From Palsa-1150 sp964531095 (lineage in GTDB: Bacteria > Myxococcota_A > Polyangia > Polyangiales > Polyangiaceae): DNA of 64,000 nucleotides. Shown here piece after piece: positions 9,678 through 17,835 of this stretch. The position numbers and the translations under genes are program-made. How positions within the stretch are numbered: the stretch's first letter is position 1; the number at the start of each line of letters is the position of its first letter. The notes under the pieces were generated by a model. The model did not search any database, was not told the DNA's origin, and saw nothing but the letters and a program-made list of their open reading frames with translations. The DNA lies in assembly GCA_964531095.1 (NCBI GenBank), contig CAZHED010000007.1, positions 1-64,000 on the forward strand. Reading direction: 5' to 3'.

Positions 9678-10382
9678 ATGACCCTCACGGCGATCGTCGG
9701 CGACGTGCACGGGTGCACCGCAGAGCTCGAAGATCTCCTCGAGCAGATTCGGTTCGCCGAAGGGCGGGACCGCCTCGTCTTGGTGGGGGATGTCGTCGTT
9801 CGCGGGCCCGACTCCCACGGCGCTCTCGCGCTCGCGCGCCGGCTGGGCGCGCTCGTAGTGCGCGGCAACCATGAGGAGAAGCTCCTGGCGTACCGCCACG
9901 GCCTCAAGTCCTTGGGCCCGGAGCACGAGCGCTTGGCGCGAGCCCTTTCGGAGGACGAGTGGCGGATGCTCGAAGCGACGCCCCTCTGGGTCGACCTTCC
10001 CGAGCACGGCGTGCGTGTGGTCCACGCGGGGGTCGTGCCGGGCGCCGCGCCGAAGCGTACGCCGCAGGAAGCTCTGATGAAAATTCGCACCGTCGACTCG
10101 CGAAACCGATGGAGCGACGAGCCCGACGCCGGTCCGCTGTGGGGCTCGCGGTACGCCGGGCCGCCCCACGTGGTCTTCGGGCACAACGCGGGCGCCGAGC
10201 CGCAGCTGCACACCTGGGCGACCGGGATCGACACGGGGTGCGTATACGGCGGTCGCCTGACCGCGGTGGTGCTTGCACAAGGAGAGCCGATGCCGCCTGG
10301 GGAGGCCGCGCGCGCGGTGCTGCGGAGCGTGAAGGCGCGACGCAAGTACAGCCAGGGACGGGCGGGGTCGCCGCTGCCATGA
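9678..10382 (+). CDS. Metallophosphoesterase (PPP-type phosphatase / Ap4A hydrolase-like)
   Basis: The 234-residue protein has the calcineurin-like metal-binding motifs in order: GDVHGC (D-x-H), LVLVGDVVVRGPDS (G-D), VVRGNHEEKLL (GNHE), VVHAGVVPG and VVFGHNAG. This matches the PrpE/ApaH/PPP group, which act as diadenosine-tetraphosphate hydrolases or protein phosphatases. Its position two genes after a Ser/Thr kinase makes a cognate phosphatase possible, but that is inference. Its stop overlaps the prmA start in an ATGA, so the two are probably translationally coupled. Confidence 0.85.
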   Translation: MTLTAIVGDVHGCTAELEDLLEQIRFAEGRDRLVLVGDVVVRGPDSHGALALARRLGALVVRGNHEEKLLAYRHGLKSLGPEHERLARALSEDEWRMLEATPLWVDLPEHGVRVVHAGVVPGAAPKRTPQEALMKIRTVDSRNRWSDEPDAGPLWGSRYAGPPHVVFGHNAGAEPQLHTWATGIDTGCVYGGRLTAVVLAQGEPMPPGEAARAVLRSVKARRKYSQGRAGSPLP

Positions 10383-11242
10383 TCGCGCGCTACCCCTATG
10401 TCGCGATCGACGTCGACGCGGACGACGCGGACGATGCGGCCTCGCACCTATTCGAGCTCGGCGCAGGAGGCGTGGAGACGCGCGACGAAACCACCCTGGC
10501 GCGCGGCGCCGCCGGAAAAGTGACGCTCATCGGCAGCTTCGAGCGCGAAGAGGACGCGCGGTCGGCGATGCGCGAGCTACCGCCGCGGTGGTCGCCACGG
10601 GTCGAAGTGGTGGTCGGAGATGCGTGGCGCGACGAGTGGAAGAAGCACTTCGAACCGTTCCCCATCGCGACTGGGGTCGTCGTGTGCCCTCCGTGGAAGG
10701 ATTACGCGGCGACGGCCGGCGAGCGCGTCGTGGTGCTGGAGCCGGGCCGTGCGTTCGGCACAGGGCTTCACGAGACCACGAGCCTCGTTGCGCAAGTGCT
10801 GGGTGATCAGGCCGAACGGTTCCGAGCGCGGGCGGTGCTCGACGTCGGCTGCGGAAGCGGTGTCTTGTCGCTGGTGTCGCTCGCGCTCGGCGCGTCAACC
10901 GCGCGCGCAATCGACGTCGATCCCGACGCGGTGCTCGTCACGCGCGAAAACGCGCTGCGAAACGGCCTGGCCGAGCGCGTGCATGCCGATCGAAGCCCCG
11001 TCGAGACCCTCGCAGGGCAGTACGCTGCCGTCGTCGCGAACATCGAGGCGACGACGTTGGTCGAGCTCGCGCCCGCGCTGATGGCGCGGATGGCTCCTGG
11101 CGGGCTGCTGGTGCTCTCCGGCATCCTCGCGCCCGATGTCGCGCCCACGCAGCTCACGAGCGTGCGCAGTGCGTACTCCGCGCTGGTGGTCGAGAGCGTG
11201 CCCCGCAAGGGGGAGTGGATCGCGGTCGTGATGAGCAGGTAA
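10379..11242 (+). CDS. prmA: Ribosomal protein L11 methyltransferase
   Basis: PrmA trimethylates ribosomal protein L11 using SAM. The 287-residue product has an N-terminal small domain and the class I methyltransferase fold with motif I VLDVGCGSGVLSL, the AIDVDPDAV acidic strand and VVANIEATTLVELAP in place of the usual NI/NL loop. The preceding EPGRAFGTGLHETT segment is diagnostic for PrmA. The start ATG at 10379 overlaps the upstream stop as ATGA; the same frame stays open upstream but without PrmA similarity. Length fits the family. Confidence 0.93.
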   Translation: MIARYPYVAIDVDADDADDAASHLFELGAGGVETRDETTLARGAAGKVTLIGSFEREEDARSAMRELPPRWSPRVEVVVGDAWRDEWKKHFEPFPIATGVVVCPPWKDYAATAGERVVVLEPGRAFGTGLHETTSLVAQVLGDQAERFRARAVLDVGCGSGVLSLVSLALGASTARAIDVDPDAVLVTRENALRNGLAERVHADRSPVETLAGQYAAVVANIEATTLVELAPALMARMAPGGLLVLSGILAPDVAPTQLTSVRSAYSALVVESVPRKGEWIAVVMSR

Positions 11243-11372
11243 CGGCGCACCGATCTCTGCCACCGACCGAAGCCGACGGATGAGGGAGACGCCGGCCATA
11301 GGAGAGGTCGCGCAGAGCGCACTGTCGCTCCTAAACGATTCAATCGTGTTCAGATTTCCTGGAGACTATGAC

Positions 11373-11395
11373 GTCACGCACGTGACGCACGTGAC
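11373..11395. promoter_or_regulatory. Palindromic repeat upstream of the CXXCH lipoprotein, possible operator
   Basis: GTCACG-CA-CGTGAC at 11373-11386 is a perfect inverted repeat with a 2-base centre, and its right half is repeated at once (CACGTGAC, 11388-11395). It lies about 30 bp before the start of the 725-residue lipoprotein, in an otherwise featureless 180-bp gap. The spacing suits a repressor or activator site. No known regulator consensus is recognised. Confidence 0.35.
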
Positions 11396-11422
11396 GCGGC
11401 GCGCGCCGCTCGGAGGCTTGTG

Positions 11423-13600
11423 ATGAGTACGTCGAATCAGCGCCTGGGCAGAACGGGGGGCCTGTCCGCCATCGTCGCCTTCTGCGCGGCGCTTGCGGTC
11501 GTGTACGCGTGCGGATCATCGCCCCCGGACAACGGTTTCGGCCCCGTCACCGGCGCTGGAAGCAGCGGCGGAAGCAGCGGCGGAAGCAGCGCCCACCCCG
11601 GCACCGGAAGCAGCGGGGGCACGAGCAGCGGCGGCGGCAACGGCACCGGGGGCGGCCCGTTCGTCATCCCGGACGCCTCGAGCCCCAAGACCAATGCCGG
11701 CGACGCGACGACGCCCGTGGCACTGGTCCCCGCCATGGGCGTCGCGACCGCGTCCGACTGCACGGGCTGCACGTTTCCCCCCCCGAACGCGCCTGCCTGC
11801 GCGACCGCACCGGCTATCAAGATCGTCTATCCCAACGACACCGTCGTCGTGCCGCCGAACCTCAACGTCATTTCTGTTCACTGGACTCCGTTCGGTCCTC
11901 CCTTCACCAACTTCGAAGTCGACTTCAGCCAATCGTCGCAGACCCCCGCCACCGACTGGCGCATCATCACGTCGTGCATGGCGCAAACCACCGACATGCA
12001 GACCACTCCCCCGACCCCGTCCGGGGGCTGCGAGCTCGTGGTCGATCCAGCGTCCTGGAGCAAGATCGTCGGGGCGAACCGCGGTCTCAATAGCCCGATA
12101 TCGATCACCGTGCGGGGCACGACCGACGGAATGTGCGCGTCGACCTCGTCGAACACCATTCACATGTCGATCGCCGAGGAGGACCTGACCGGGACGTACT
12201 ACTACTGGAAGTCGACGATCACGGCGGGGCAAGGCGTCGGCGGCTTCATCTGGGCGAAGGCCTTCGGTGATCTCGCCAATCCCGAAGTGAACGTGACGCC
12301 CAACCCGAAACCACTGAACTCGACGTGCAACGGCTGCCACTCGCTCTCCCGCGACGGTTCGCGCATGGTCGTTTACTCGGACGACAACGATTCGGACGAC
12401 GAGTACAACGACGTCGCCGGGTCGGAGCTCGACATGACCCCTCTTCCCGCGGGCGTCGCGGTCGAGTTTGCGGGGGGCATCACGCAAGGCGGCGGCGGAG
12501 GCGGAGGCCAGCCGCCGGGATTCACGACGATCAATCCCCAGGCCACGACGTACGTGACCTCGAACGGCTCCGCGTGCACGACCGTGGCTGGAGCGGGCGG
12601 AGGACGTGGCGGACAAGGCTGCGGCGGCGGCTACGCGACCGCGGTCCCGACCAACGGGTGGTCGGTCTGGAACGCCGCCACCGGCGCCTTCGTGAACGGC
12701 GTGGCCATCGGCCCGACGGGAACACGCCCCACGATGCCCGACTGGTCGATCGACGGAACGACCATCGTCTACGTCCAGCCGCAGGGCGAGTTCACGACGT
12801 GGAAGCAAGACGACGCTCACGTCTACGGCGGGAGCCTCTACACGGTTCCTTATGCGGGCAATGGCACCTTCGGCACCCCGCAGGCGATTCTGACGTCTGC
12901 CGGCGAGAACAACTATTACCCGAGCTTCTCTCCGGACCAGCCGATGTCGTTCATCATCTTCAACCGCGTCGCCAGCATGGGCGCGGCGGCGACGTGCACC
13001 GGCGGCTTCTGCCCCGACGACAGCTTCTCGAACCCGGCCGCCCGCCTGTGGCTGATGCAGGCGCCCAGCGCGGCCAACCCGACGCCGATGCCAGTCGACC
13101 TGCAAAAAGCCAATGGCGCGATCGATCCGTGGTCGAACTCGTATCCGCGGTGGGCGCCCTTCGTGCAGAACTACCACGGCAACAAGATTCTATGGTTCAC
13201 GTTCTCGTCGACGCGCGACTACGGCCTTCGCGTTCTCAACCACAAGACGGGCATGGTTCAGTGCTACCCGGCCGACGCGGCCGAGACACCCGGGGGCGCG
13301 CACAAGTCGACGTTTGCCACCGCGTGCCAGGTGCCGCAGCTCTGGATGGCGCCCATCATGTTTGCCGGGGGGCAGGCGGTCACCGCCGATCCGTCGGGCG
13401 TCGCCTTCTGGGTGCCCTACCAGGACATCACGTCGCACAATCATACCGCCCAGTGGACGCAGCAGGCGCCCCAGCCCCCGGCGTGCACGTGCGGCATGCT
13501 CAATGGGGCGTGCGGCCCGGCGAACGGCGGCTGTCCGTGCTGCTCGGGGCAGAGTCTCGTGTGCACCGCCACCGGGACGTGCATCCAGGTGCCGAACTAG
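11423..13600 (+). CDS. Cys-rich lipoprotein with beta-propeller-like region and a CXXCH motif
   Basis: The 725-residue protein has a signal peptide ending in a lipobox (VVYAC), then a Gly/Ser linker (about residues 40-75). The middle region contains PD40/TolB-like strands, for example SRDGSRMVVYSDD and MPDWSIDGTTIVYVQ. One CNGCH sits just before SRDGS, a possible c-type haem site; an earlier CTGC lacks the His. The last ~40 residues are Cys-rich (CTCGMLNGACGP...CPCCSG...CTATGTC). The ATG at 11423 is preferred over the GTG one codon earlier because CGGAGG lies 6 bases upstream of it. Likely outer-membrane or periplasmic. Function unknown; neighbouring haem proteins on the other strand are suggestive only. 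Confidence 0.8.
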   Translation: MSTSNQRLGRTGGLSAIVAFCAALAVVYACGSSPPDNGFGPVTGAGSSGGSSGGSSAHPGTGSSGGTSSGGGNGTGGGPFVIPDASSPKTNAGDATTPVALVPAMGVATASDCTGCTFPPPNAPACATAPAIKIVYPNDTVVVPPNLNVISVHWTPFGPPFTNFEVDFSQSSQTPATDWRIITSCMAQTTDMQTTPPTPSGGCELVVDPASWSKIVGANRGLNSPISITVRGTTDGMCASTSSNTIHMSIAEEDLTGTYYYWKSTITAGQGVGGFIWAKAFGDLANPEVNVTPNPKPLNSTCNGCHSLSRDGSRMVVYSDDNDSDDEYNDVAGSELDMTPLPAGVAVEFAGGITQGGGGGGGQPPGFTTINPQATTYVTSNGSACTTVAGAGGGRGGQGCGGGYATAVPTNGWSVWNAATGAFVNGVAIGPTGTRPTMPDWSIDGTTIVYVQPQGEFTTWKQDDAHVYGGSLYTVPYAGNGTFGTPQAILTSAGENNYYPSFSPDQPMSFIIFNRVASMGAAATCTGGFCPDDSFSNPAARLWLMQAPSAANPTPMPVDLQKANGAIDPWSNSYPRWAPFVQNYHGNKILWFTFSSTRDYGLRVLNHKTGMVQCYPADAAETPGGAHKSTFATACQVPQLWMAPIMFAGGQAVTADPSGVAFWVPYQDITSHNHTAQWTQQAPQPPACTCGMLNGACGPANGGCPCCSGQSLVCTATGTCIQVPN

Positions 13601-13602
13601 AC

Positions 13603-13713
13603 TGCCCGTGCCCGTGCCCGTGCCCGTGCCCGTGCCCGCTCGATTGCGCCTAGCGGACGCACCAGGCCAAAGGACCTCGGGCACGTTCACGGGCACGGGC
13701 ACGTTTACGGGCG
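13603..13713. repeat. Hexamer tandem repeat with inverted partner, possible terminator hairpin
   Basis: Immediately after the lipoprotein stop there are six perfect copies of TGCCCG (13603-13638). Thirty-nine bases later, 13678-13713 reads as six hexamers of the complement CGGGCA, three exact and three changed (CGTTCA, CGTTTA, CGGGCG). The two 36-base arms can fold into a long GC-rich hairpin on either strand. There is no T tract, so it would be a non-canonical terminator or an mRNA 3'-end stabiliser. Slippage expansion of the hexamer is likely. Confidence 0.6.
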
Positions 13714-13785
13714 AGAACGCCGTGGGCTTGGAGGCTGCGGCAAGCTAGTGCCTTCGCGATGGGGCGATCCCGGACCTGGTACACA

Positions 13786-15846
13786 ATGATGGTGATGCCC
13801 GGTCTACGGACGCTCTGCGTGTGCTTGTGCGTCGCGGGCTGCGGGCATTCCGGGCCCGCTGCGCCAGTCGGTATCGGCGCCGTCTGCAACTCGTCGACGC
13901 TGACCAAGCTCGACCTCCTCGTGGGGCAACCCGGTGGGCCCGGATGGGTCGACGGCACGCTCGTCGCCGCTCACTTCGCCGATCCGTGGACCATCACGGG
14001 CGACGGGGGCGGGCATCTCTACATCGCCGACGGGATGACGATCCGCGCCATCGACGTCGCCGCCGGAATGGTCACGACGCTCGCCGGCGCCTACGCACGC
14101 GTCGGCGCCACCGACGGAGTCGGTGCGCAGGCAACGTTCAACAGCCCCAGCGGTCTGGCGTTCACCAACGGTCAGCTTTACCTGACGGACACCGAGAACC
14201 ACACGATCCGAAAAATAGACGTCCTGAGCGCCACCGTCACCACTGTGGCTGGCGCATCCGGACAGCCCGGCGCCGTGGACGCCGTCGGCACCGATGCGCG
14301 CTTTCGCGAGCCCGAAGGACTCGCCCTCGACAGCAACGGCAATCTGTACGTCGGGGACACGGACAACAACACCATACGGATGGTCGCGCTCGGCACCGGC
14401 ACAGTCACCACGGTGGCGGGGAGCGCCGGCCAGGCGGGGACCGCGGACGGCGTGGGAGCGGCTGCGCTGTTCAACAAGCCAAAGGCGGTCGCTTACGACG
14501 GAGCGGGCAATCTCTTCGTCGTCGACTCCCTCAACCAGAGCATCCGCAAAGTGGAGCTGGCGACCGGAACGGTGTCGACCCTGACGACGTTCGGATCGCC
14601 GACGCAAGGCCCGGTTCCCCAGGGCGTGACGGTCGACGGCGTGGACGCACTGGTGTCGGTCGTCGGTGGCGCCGTCGCCGACAACGGCGTCGTCCGCGTC
14701 GCTCCGGACGGGACGGTGATGCCCTTCGTCGGCGGGATGGGCATGCCGGGCTTCATCGACGGGGTCGGAGCGGACGCTCGCTTCAATGGGCCTGCGGGCC
14801 TGTGGAACGACGGCGCAGGCACCGTGTATGTCGCCGACAACGGCAACTACGTCGTGCGCGCCATCGCGGTCGCCACCGCGACGGCAACCACGTACGCCGG
14901 GGCCGACTCCATGGGGAGCGCGGACGGTATCGGCGTGGCGGCTCGATTCAACTCGCCGCAGGGTCTCGCGGCGGATGACCACACCGCGTACGTCGCCGAC
15001 ACAAAGAACGACACCATTCGTAGCGTCGCGCTCGCCACGGGCGAGGTGATGGCAATCGCCGGCGGAACAGGAAAGCCGGACATCGTCGACGGCACGCTCG
15101 GCGACGCTCGTTTCAACCAGCCGCAGGGACTGGCGCTCGACAGTCTCCACCAGACGCTCTACGTGGCCGACACCGGGAACCGGCGCATTCGACGCATCGA
15201 CCTCGCGGCGGGCACGGTGACGACGCTGACCTTCGCCCCCGCACCCGGTGAAACGTTCGGCGGCTTCAACGCGCCGTCCGGCTTGGCGCTCGATCAAGAC
15301 CGCTTGTTCGTGACCGACTACAGCGACGATCGCGTGTTGGCGATCGATCTCGCGAAGGGCCAGATTTCGACCCTGGCGGGCACCGCCGGCACCCCCGGCC
15401 GTGCCGACGGCGCCGGGCCCGGCGCGGCGTTCTATGGCCCGCTTGGCGTCGCCGCAGACGGACGCGGCAACCTCTACGTCGCCGACGACCTTAACGAGAC
15501 CGTCCGCAAGATCATCATCGCCACGGGCACGGTCTCCACGCTGGCGGGGCAGCCGGCCACCCCGGGATATGGCGACGGCGTCGGCTCCGCGGCGCGCTTC
15601 CACTATCCGTTCGGCGTTTCTGCGGACTGCGCCGGCGACGTGTTCGTCTCGGACACCTTCAACAACGTCGTACGACGCGTCGACGCGTCGACGGGCGCGG
15701 TCACCACCGTCATTGGCGTCGTCGGCGCCGCAGGCGTTCGGACCGGGGCGCTGCCCGCCCAAATTTCGCAGCCGTATGCGCTCGCCCTAACGCCGTCGGG
15801 AGAGTTGCTCGCAGCGTCGGAGAACGCCGTGCTGTTGGCGCATTGA
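13786..15846 (+). CDS. NHL-repeat beta-propeller lipoprotein
   Basis: The protein of about 686 residues starts with a hydrophobic signal ending in a Cys (VAGCG), so it is probably a lipoprotein. Almost all of the rest is about eleven NHL-type repeats of roughly 55 residues, with recurring ADGVG...ARFN.P.GLA, the strand LYVADT.N..IR and G.VTTLAG. These fold into six- or more-bladed propellers that bind ligands or proteins; no catalytic motif is seen. Three in-frame ATGs lie close together (13759, 13786, 13795) with no clear ribosome site; 13786 gives a compact signal peptide. Its stop is 3 bases from the stop of the convergent di-haem oxidoreductase gene. Confidence 0.88.
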   Translation: MMVMPGLRTLCVCLCVAGCGHSGPAAPVGIGAVCNSSTLTKLDLLVGQPGGPGWVDGTLVAAHFADPWTITGDGGGHLYIADGMTIRAIDVAAGMVTTLAGAYARVGATDGVGAQATFNSPSGLAFTNGQLYLTDTENHTIRKIDVLSATVTTVAGASGQPGAVDAVGTDARFREPEGLALDSNGNLYVGDTDNNTIRMVALGTGTVTTVAGSAGQAGTADGVGAAALFNKPKAVAYDGAGNLFVVDSLNQSIRKVELATGTVSTLTTFGSPTQGPVPQGVTVDGVDALVSVVGGAVADNGVVRVAPDGTVMPFVGGMGMPGFIDGVGADARFNGPAGLWNDGAGTVYVADNGNYVVRAIAVATATATTYAGADSMGSADGIGVAARFNSPQGLAADDHTAYVADTKNDTIRSVALATGEVMAIAGGTGKPDIVDGTLGDARFNQPQGLALDSLHQTLYVADTGNRRIRRIDLAAGTVTTLTFAPAPGETFGGFNAPSGLALDQDRLFVTDYSDDRVLAIDLAKGQISTLAGTAGTPGRADGAGPGAAFYGPLGVAADGRGNLYVADDLNETVRKIIIATGTVSTLAGQPATPGYGDGVGSAARFHYPFGVSADCAGDVFVSDTFNNVVRRVDASTGAVTTVIGVVGAAGVRTGALPAQISQPYALALTPSGELLAASENAVLLAH

Positions 15847-15849
15847 CCC

Positions 15850-17247
15850 CTACAGCGACGAGAGAAACGAGATCAGCGCCTCGCGATCGCTCTTCGACAT
15901 CGTGCGAAACGACTCTTTCGCGGTATTGGCCTGGCCGCCATGCCACAAGATCGCTTCTGCGAAACCGCGCGCGCGCCCGTCATGCATCAGAAATAGGTAG
16001 CCGTCGATCGGTTGGACGAGCCCCAAGCCCCACAACGGCGGAGTGCGCCACTCGCTCCCGCTGGCCTCGAAGTCGGGACGGCCATCGGACAGGTCGGGGC
16101 CCATGTCGTGCAGAAGCAAATCCGTGAAGGGCCGAATGGTCTGGTTCGATAGCTCGGGCCAGCCCGAAAGCATACCGGTCGTCATCTTCGGGATATGGCA
16201 CGCCGCGCAACCAGCCTGGGTGAACACCTGCTCGCCGCGCAAGGCGACGGGATCATCGAGATTGCGCCGCGCCGGCACCGCCAGCCCGAGCGCATGCACG
16301 ACGACCGCGTTCTCCCGCAAAGGCTCGAGCTCGGGCTGATCCATCGAGAGCGGCGCGTTGGCACACGCGGTCTGCGCGGGAGGGCAGTTCTGCGTGGCGT
16401 ACAGGCTGTTGGTGATGCCCAGGTCGTTGCGCGCCGCCCCCAGCACTTGCTGCTCGAGGCTCGGCTGGTTGGCCTTCCAGCCGAAGCGGCCGAGCACGCT
16501 CTGCTGCAGTCGATCGTCCCAGACAAGGTTGGCCTTGCCGCCGTTCTGCGCGGCAAAGGCCACGATGGTGCCCGCGTCGACGGCTTCGAGAAGTCCGAGG
16601 CCCACGGTTTGTGGCGCCAGGCGAGGAGAGACCATTTCGTCGGGATCCAAGGGACCGAAGCTCAGGTTGTCGATCGAGTAGGTGGGCTTGCGAAGCGAGT
16701 ACCCTTCCCCATCGGCATACATGCCCGGCATTTCCACGTAGGAGACCGAGGGCGTGCCTTCGCCCGGAACGCCCAGGATGCCGTTGGGCTGGAGCTGACC
16801 GCCGTAGACGGGGTCGGGTGCAGGTCCGCCGTGTGCGTCCGTGCCCTGAATGCTCAGGCGCAAGAGAAGCCCGAGAAACGGGTCGCCGGCGCTCTGCGGC
16901 GGAGCTCCGCGGCCGTTGTTGCTATGGCAGCCCGAACACGAGAATGCGTTGTAGGTGGGACCGAGGCCATCGTTGCCCTGGGGACTCGCTGGAGCCGCTA
17001 CCCAATTGCGGTTGAAGATGCCGTCCCCCAGTTGGAAGGGGCCCCGATTGACGGTCCGGAGGTTGCTCGCGGGATAGGCGAAGGCCTCGTCGCCCTGGTC
17101 GAAGACGGTGCCGTCTCCGCCGAGGAGAGCGGCGCTCGGATCGGACCCGGCCGCGGGGGACCGGTTCCCACCGCACGTGACCAGCGTCGCGCAGGCAACC
17201 GACCACGCCAGGGGCGTGTTGCAGGGGCCACTTGTGTTGTTACGCAT
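15850..17247 (-). CDS. Di-haem oxidoreductase (DHOR family, putative thiol oxidoreductase)
   Basis: The 465-residue protein has an N-terminal hydrophobic segment with a Cys (TLVTCGG) that may be a lipobox, and two c-type haem sites, CSGCHSNNG and CAACHIPKM. Family marks include GLGPTYNAFSC, LLLRLSIQG, the C-terminal LLLHDMGPDL and EWRTPPLWGLGL followed by FLMHDGRA. DHOR proteins resemble di-haem peroxidases and are commonly encoded next to imelysins in iron-regulated operons. Here it is the third gene after imelysin and a small lipoprotein on the minus strand. The electron donor and substrate are unknown. Confidence 0.9.
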   Translation of the reverse strand: MRNNTSGPCNTPLAWSVACATLVTCGGNRSPAAGSDPSAALLGGDGTVFDQGDEAFAYPASNLRTVNRGPFQLGDGIFNRNWVAAPASPQGNDGLGPTYNAFSCSGCHSNNGRGAPPQSAGDPFLGLLLRLSIQGTDAHGGPAPDPVYGGQLQPNGILGVPGEGTPSVSYVEMPGMYADGEGYSLRKPTYSIDNLSFGPLDPDEMVSPRLAPQTVGLGLLEAVDAGTIVAFAAQNGGKANLVWDDRLQQSVLGRFGWKANQPSLEQQVLGAARNDLGITNSLYATQNCPPAQTACANAPLSMDQPELEPLRENAVVVHALGLAVPARRNLDDPVALRGEQVFTQAGCAACHIPKMTTGMLSGWPELSNQTIRPFTDLLLHDMGPDLSDGRPDFEASGSEWRTPPLWGLGLVQPIDGYLFLMHDGRARGFAEAILWHGGQANTAKESFRTMSKSDREALISFLSSL

Positions 17248-17268
17248 GCGCCCACCTCTTTCTTCTCG

Positions 17269-17829
17269 CTAATTGTTCAGGGCGCCTTGCGCGATCCAGC
17301 GGCGAACGGCGTCACGGACAGCGGGCGGCAGCGGGGCGTCGGCGCGATACGGCATGAACCATCCGCAATCGGTGGAGGGGCTGACGCCTTTCATGCATTC
17401 CGGCGCCAGCGTGCACTGGTCGTCGTCGAGCTTGTGCATCAGGTAGCTCTGCGCGGGATCACCGGCGGTCACCAGGTTCATCGACGGGTCCTCGTTGGAG
17501 GGCACCCCGACGAGCTGCTGGACGACGAGCCCTGCGTCGGTGCCGCCGTCGGAAAGGCCGAGGAACGGCCTTCCCTCCAGAGTGACGACGGGATCGCCAT
17601 GGCAAGGGCGCGCCTGCGCCGAGCAAGCCCCCTGAAACAGCGGCAGGACGTCCGCCCGCAGCGACACTTGCGGATGGGTGAGGCTCGCGGCCGAGGTGTA
17701 GGCCTGGCACGCGCCCGCGCTCGCGTCGGACCCCGCTCCAGACCCGTTGGAGGAACACGCTGCCACCGCCGCGAGAGCGGCCACTGCGGCTGCACCGAGA
17801 AGCGGCCAACGGGTCGAAGATGGCCCCAT
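17269..17829 (-). CDS. Small lipoprotein, degenerate cytochrome c-like
   Basis: The 186-residue protein has a signal peptide with lipobox (VAAC). The rest looks like a single cytochrome c domain: VLPLFQGACS near the start, a CHG at the place of the haem motif, SYLMHKL, then MPYRADAPLPP followed by VRRWIAQGALNN. The canonical CXXCH is absent; the cysteines are spaced C-x6-C-H, so covalent haem attachment is uncertain. It sits 6 bases after imelysin and 21 bases before the di-haem oxidoreductase gene, so all three should be co-transcribed and the protein may connect them in the periplasm. Confidence 0.75.
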   Translation of the reverse strand: MGPSSTRWPLLGAAAVAALAAVAACSSNGSGAGSDASAGACQAYTSAASLTHPQVSLRADVLPLFQGACSAQARPCHGDPVVTLEGRPFLGLSDGGTDAGLVVQQLVGVPSNEDPSMNLVTAGDPAQSYLMHKLDDDQCTLAPECMKGVSPSTDCGWFMPYRADAPLPPAVRDAVRRWIAQGALNN

Positions 17830-17835
17830 CGTGGC

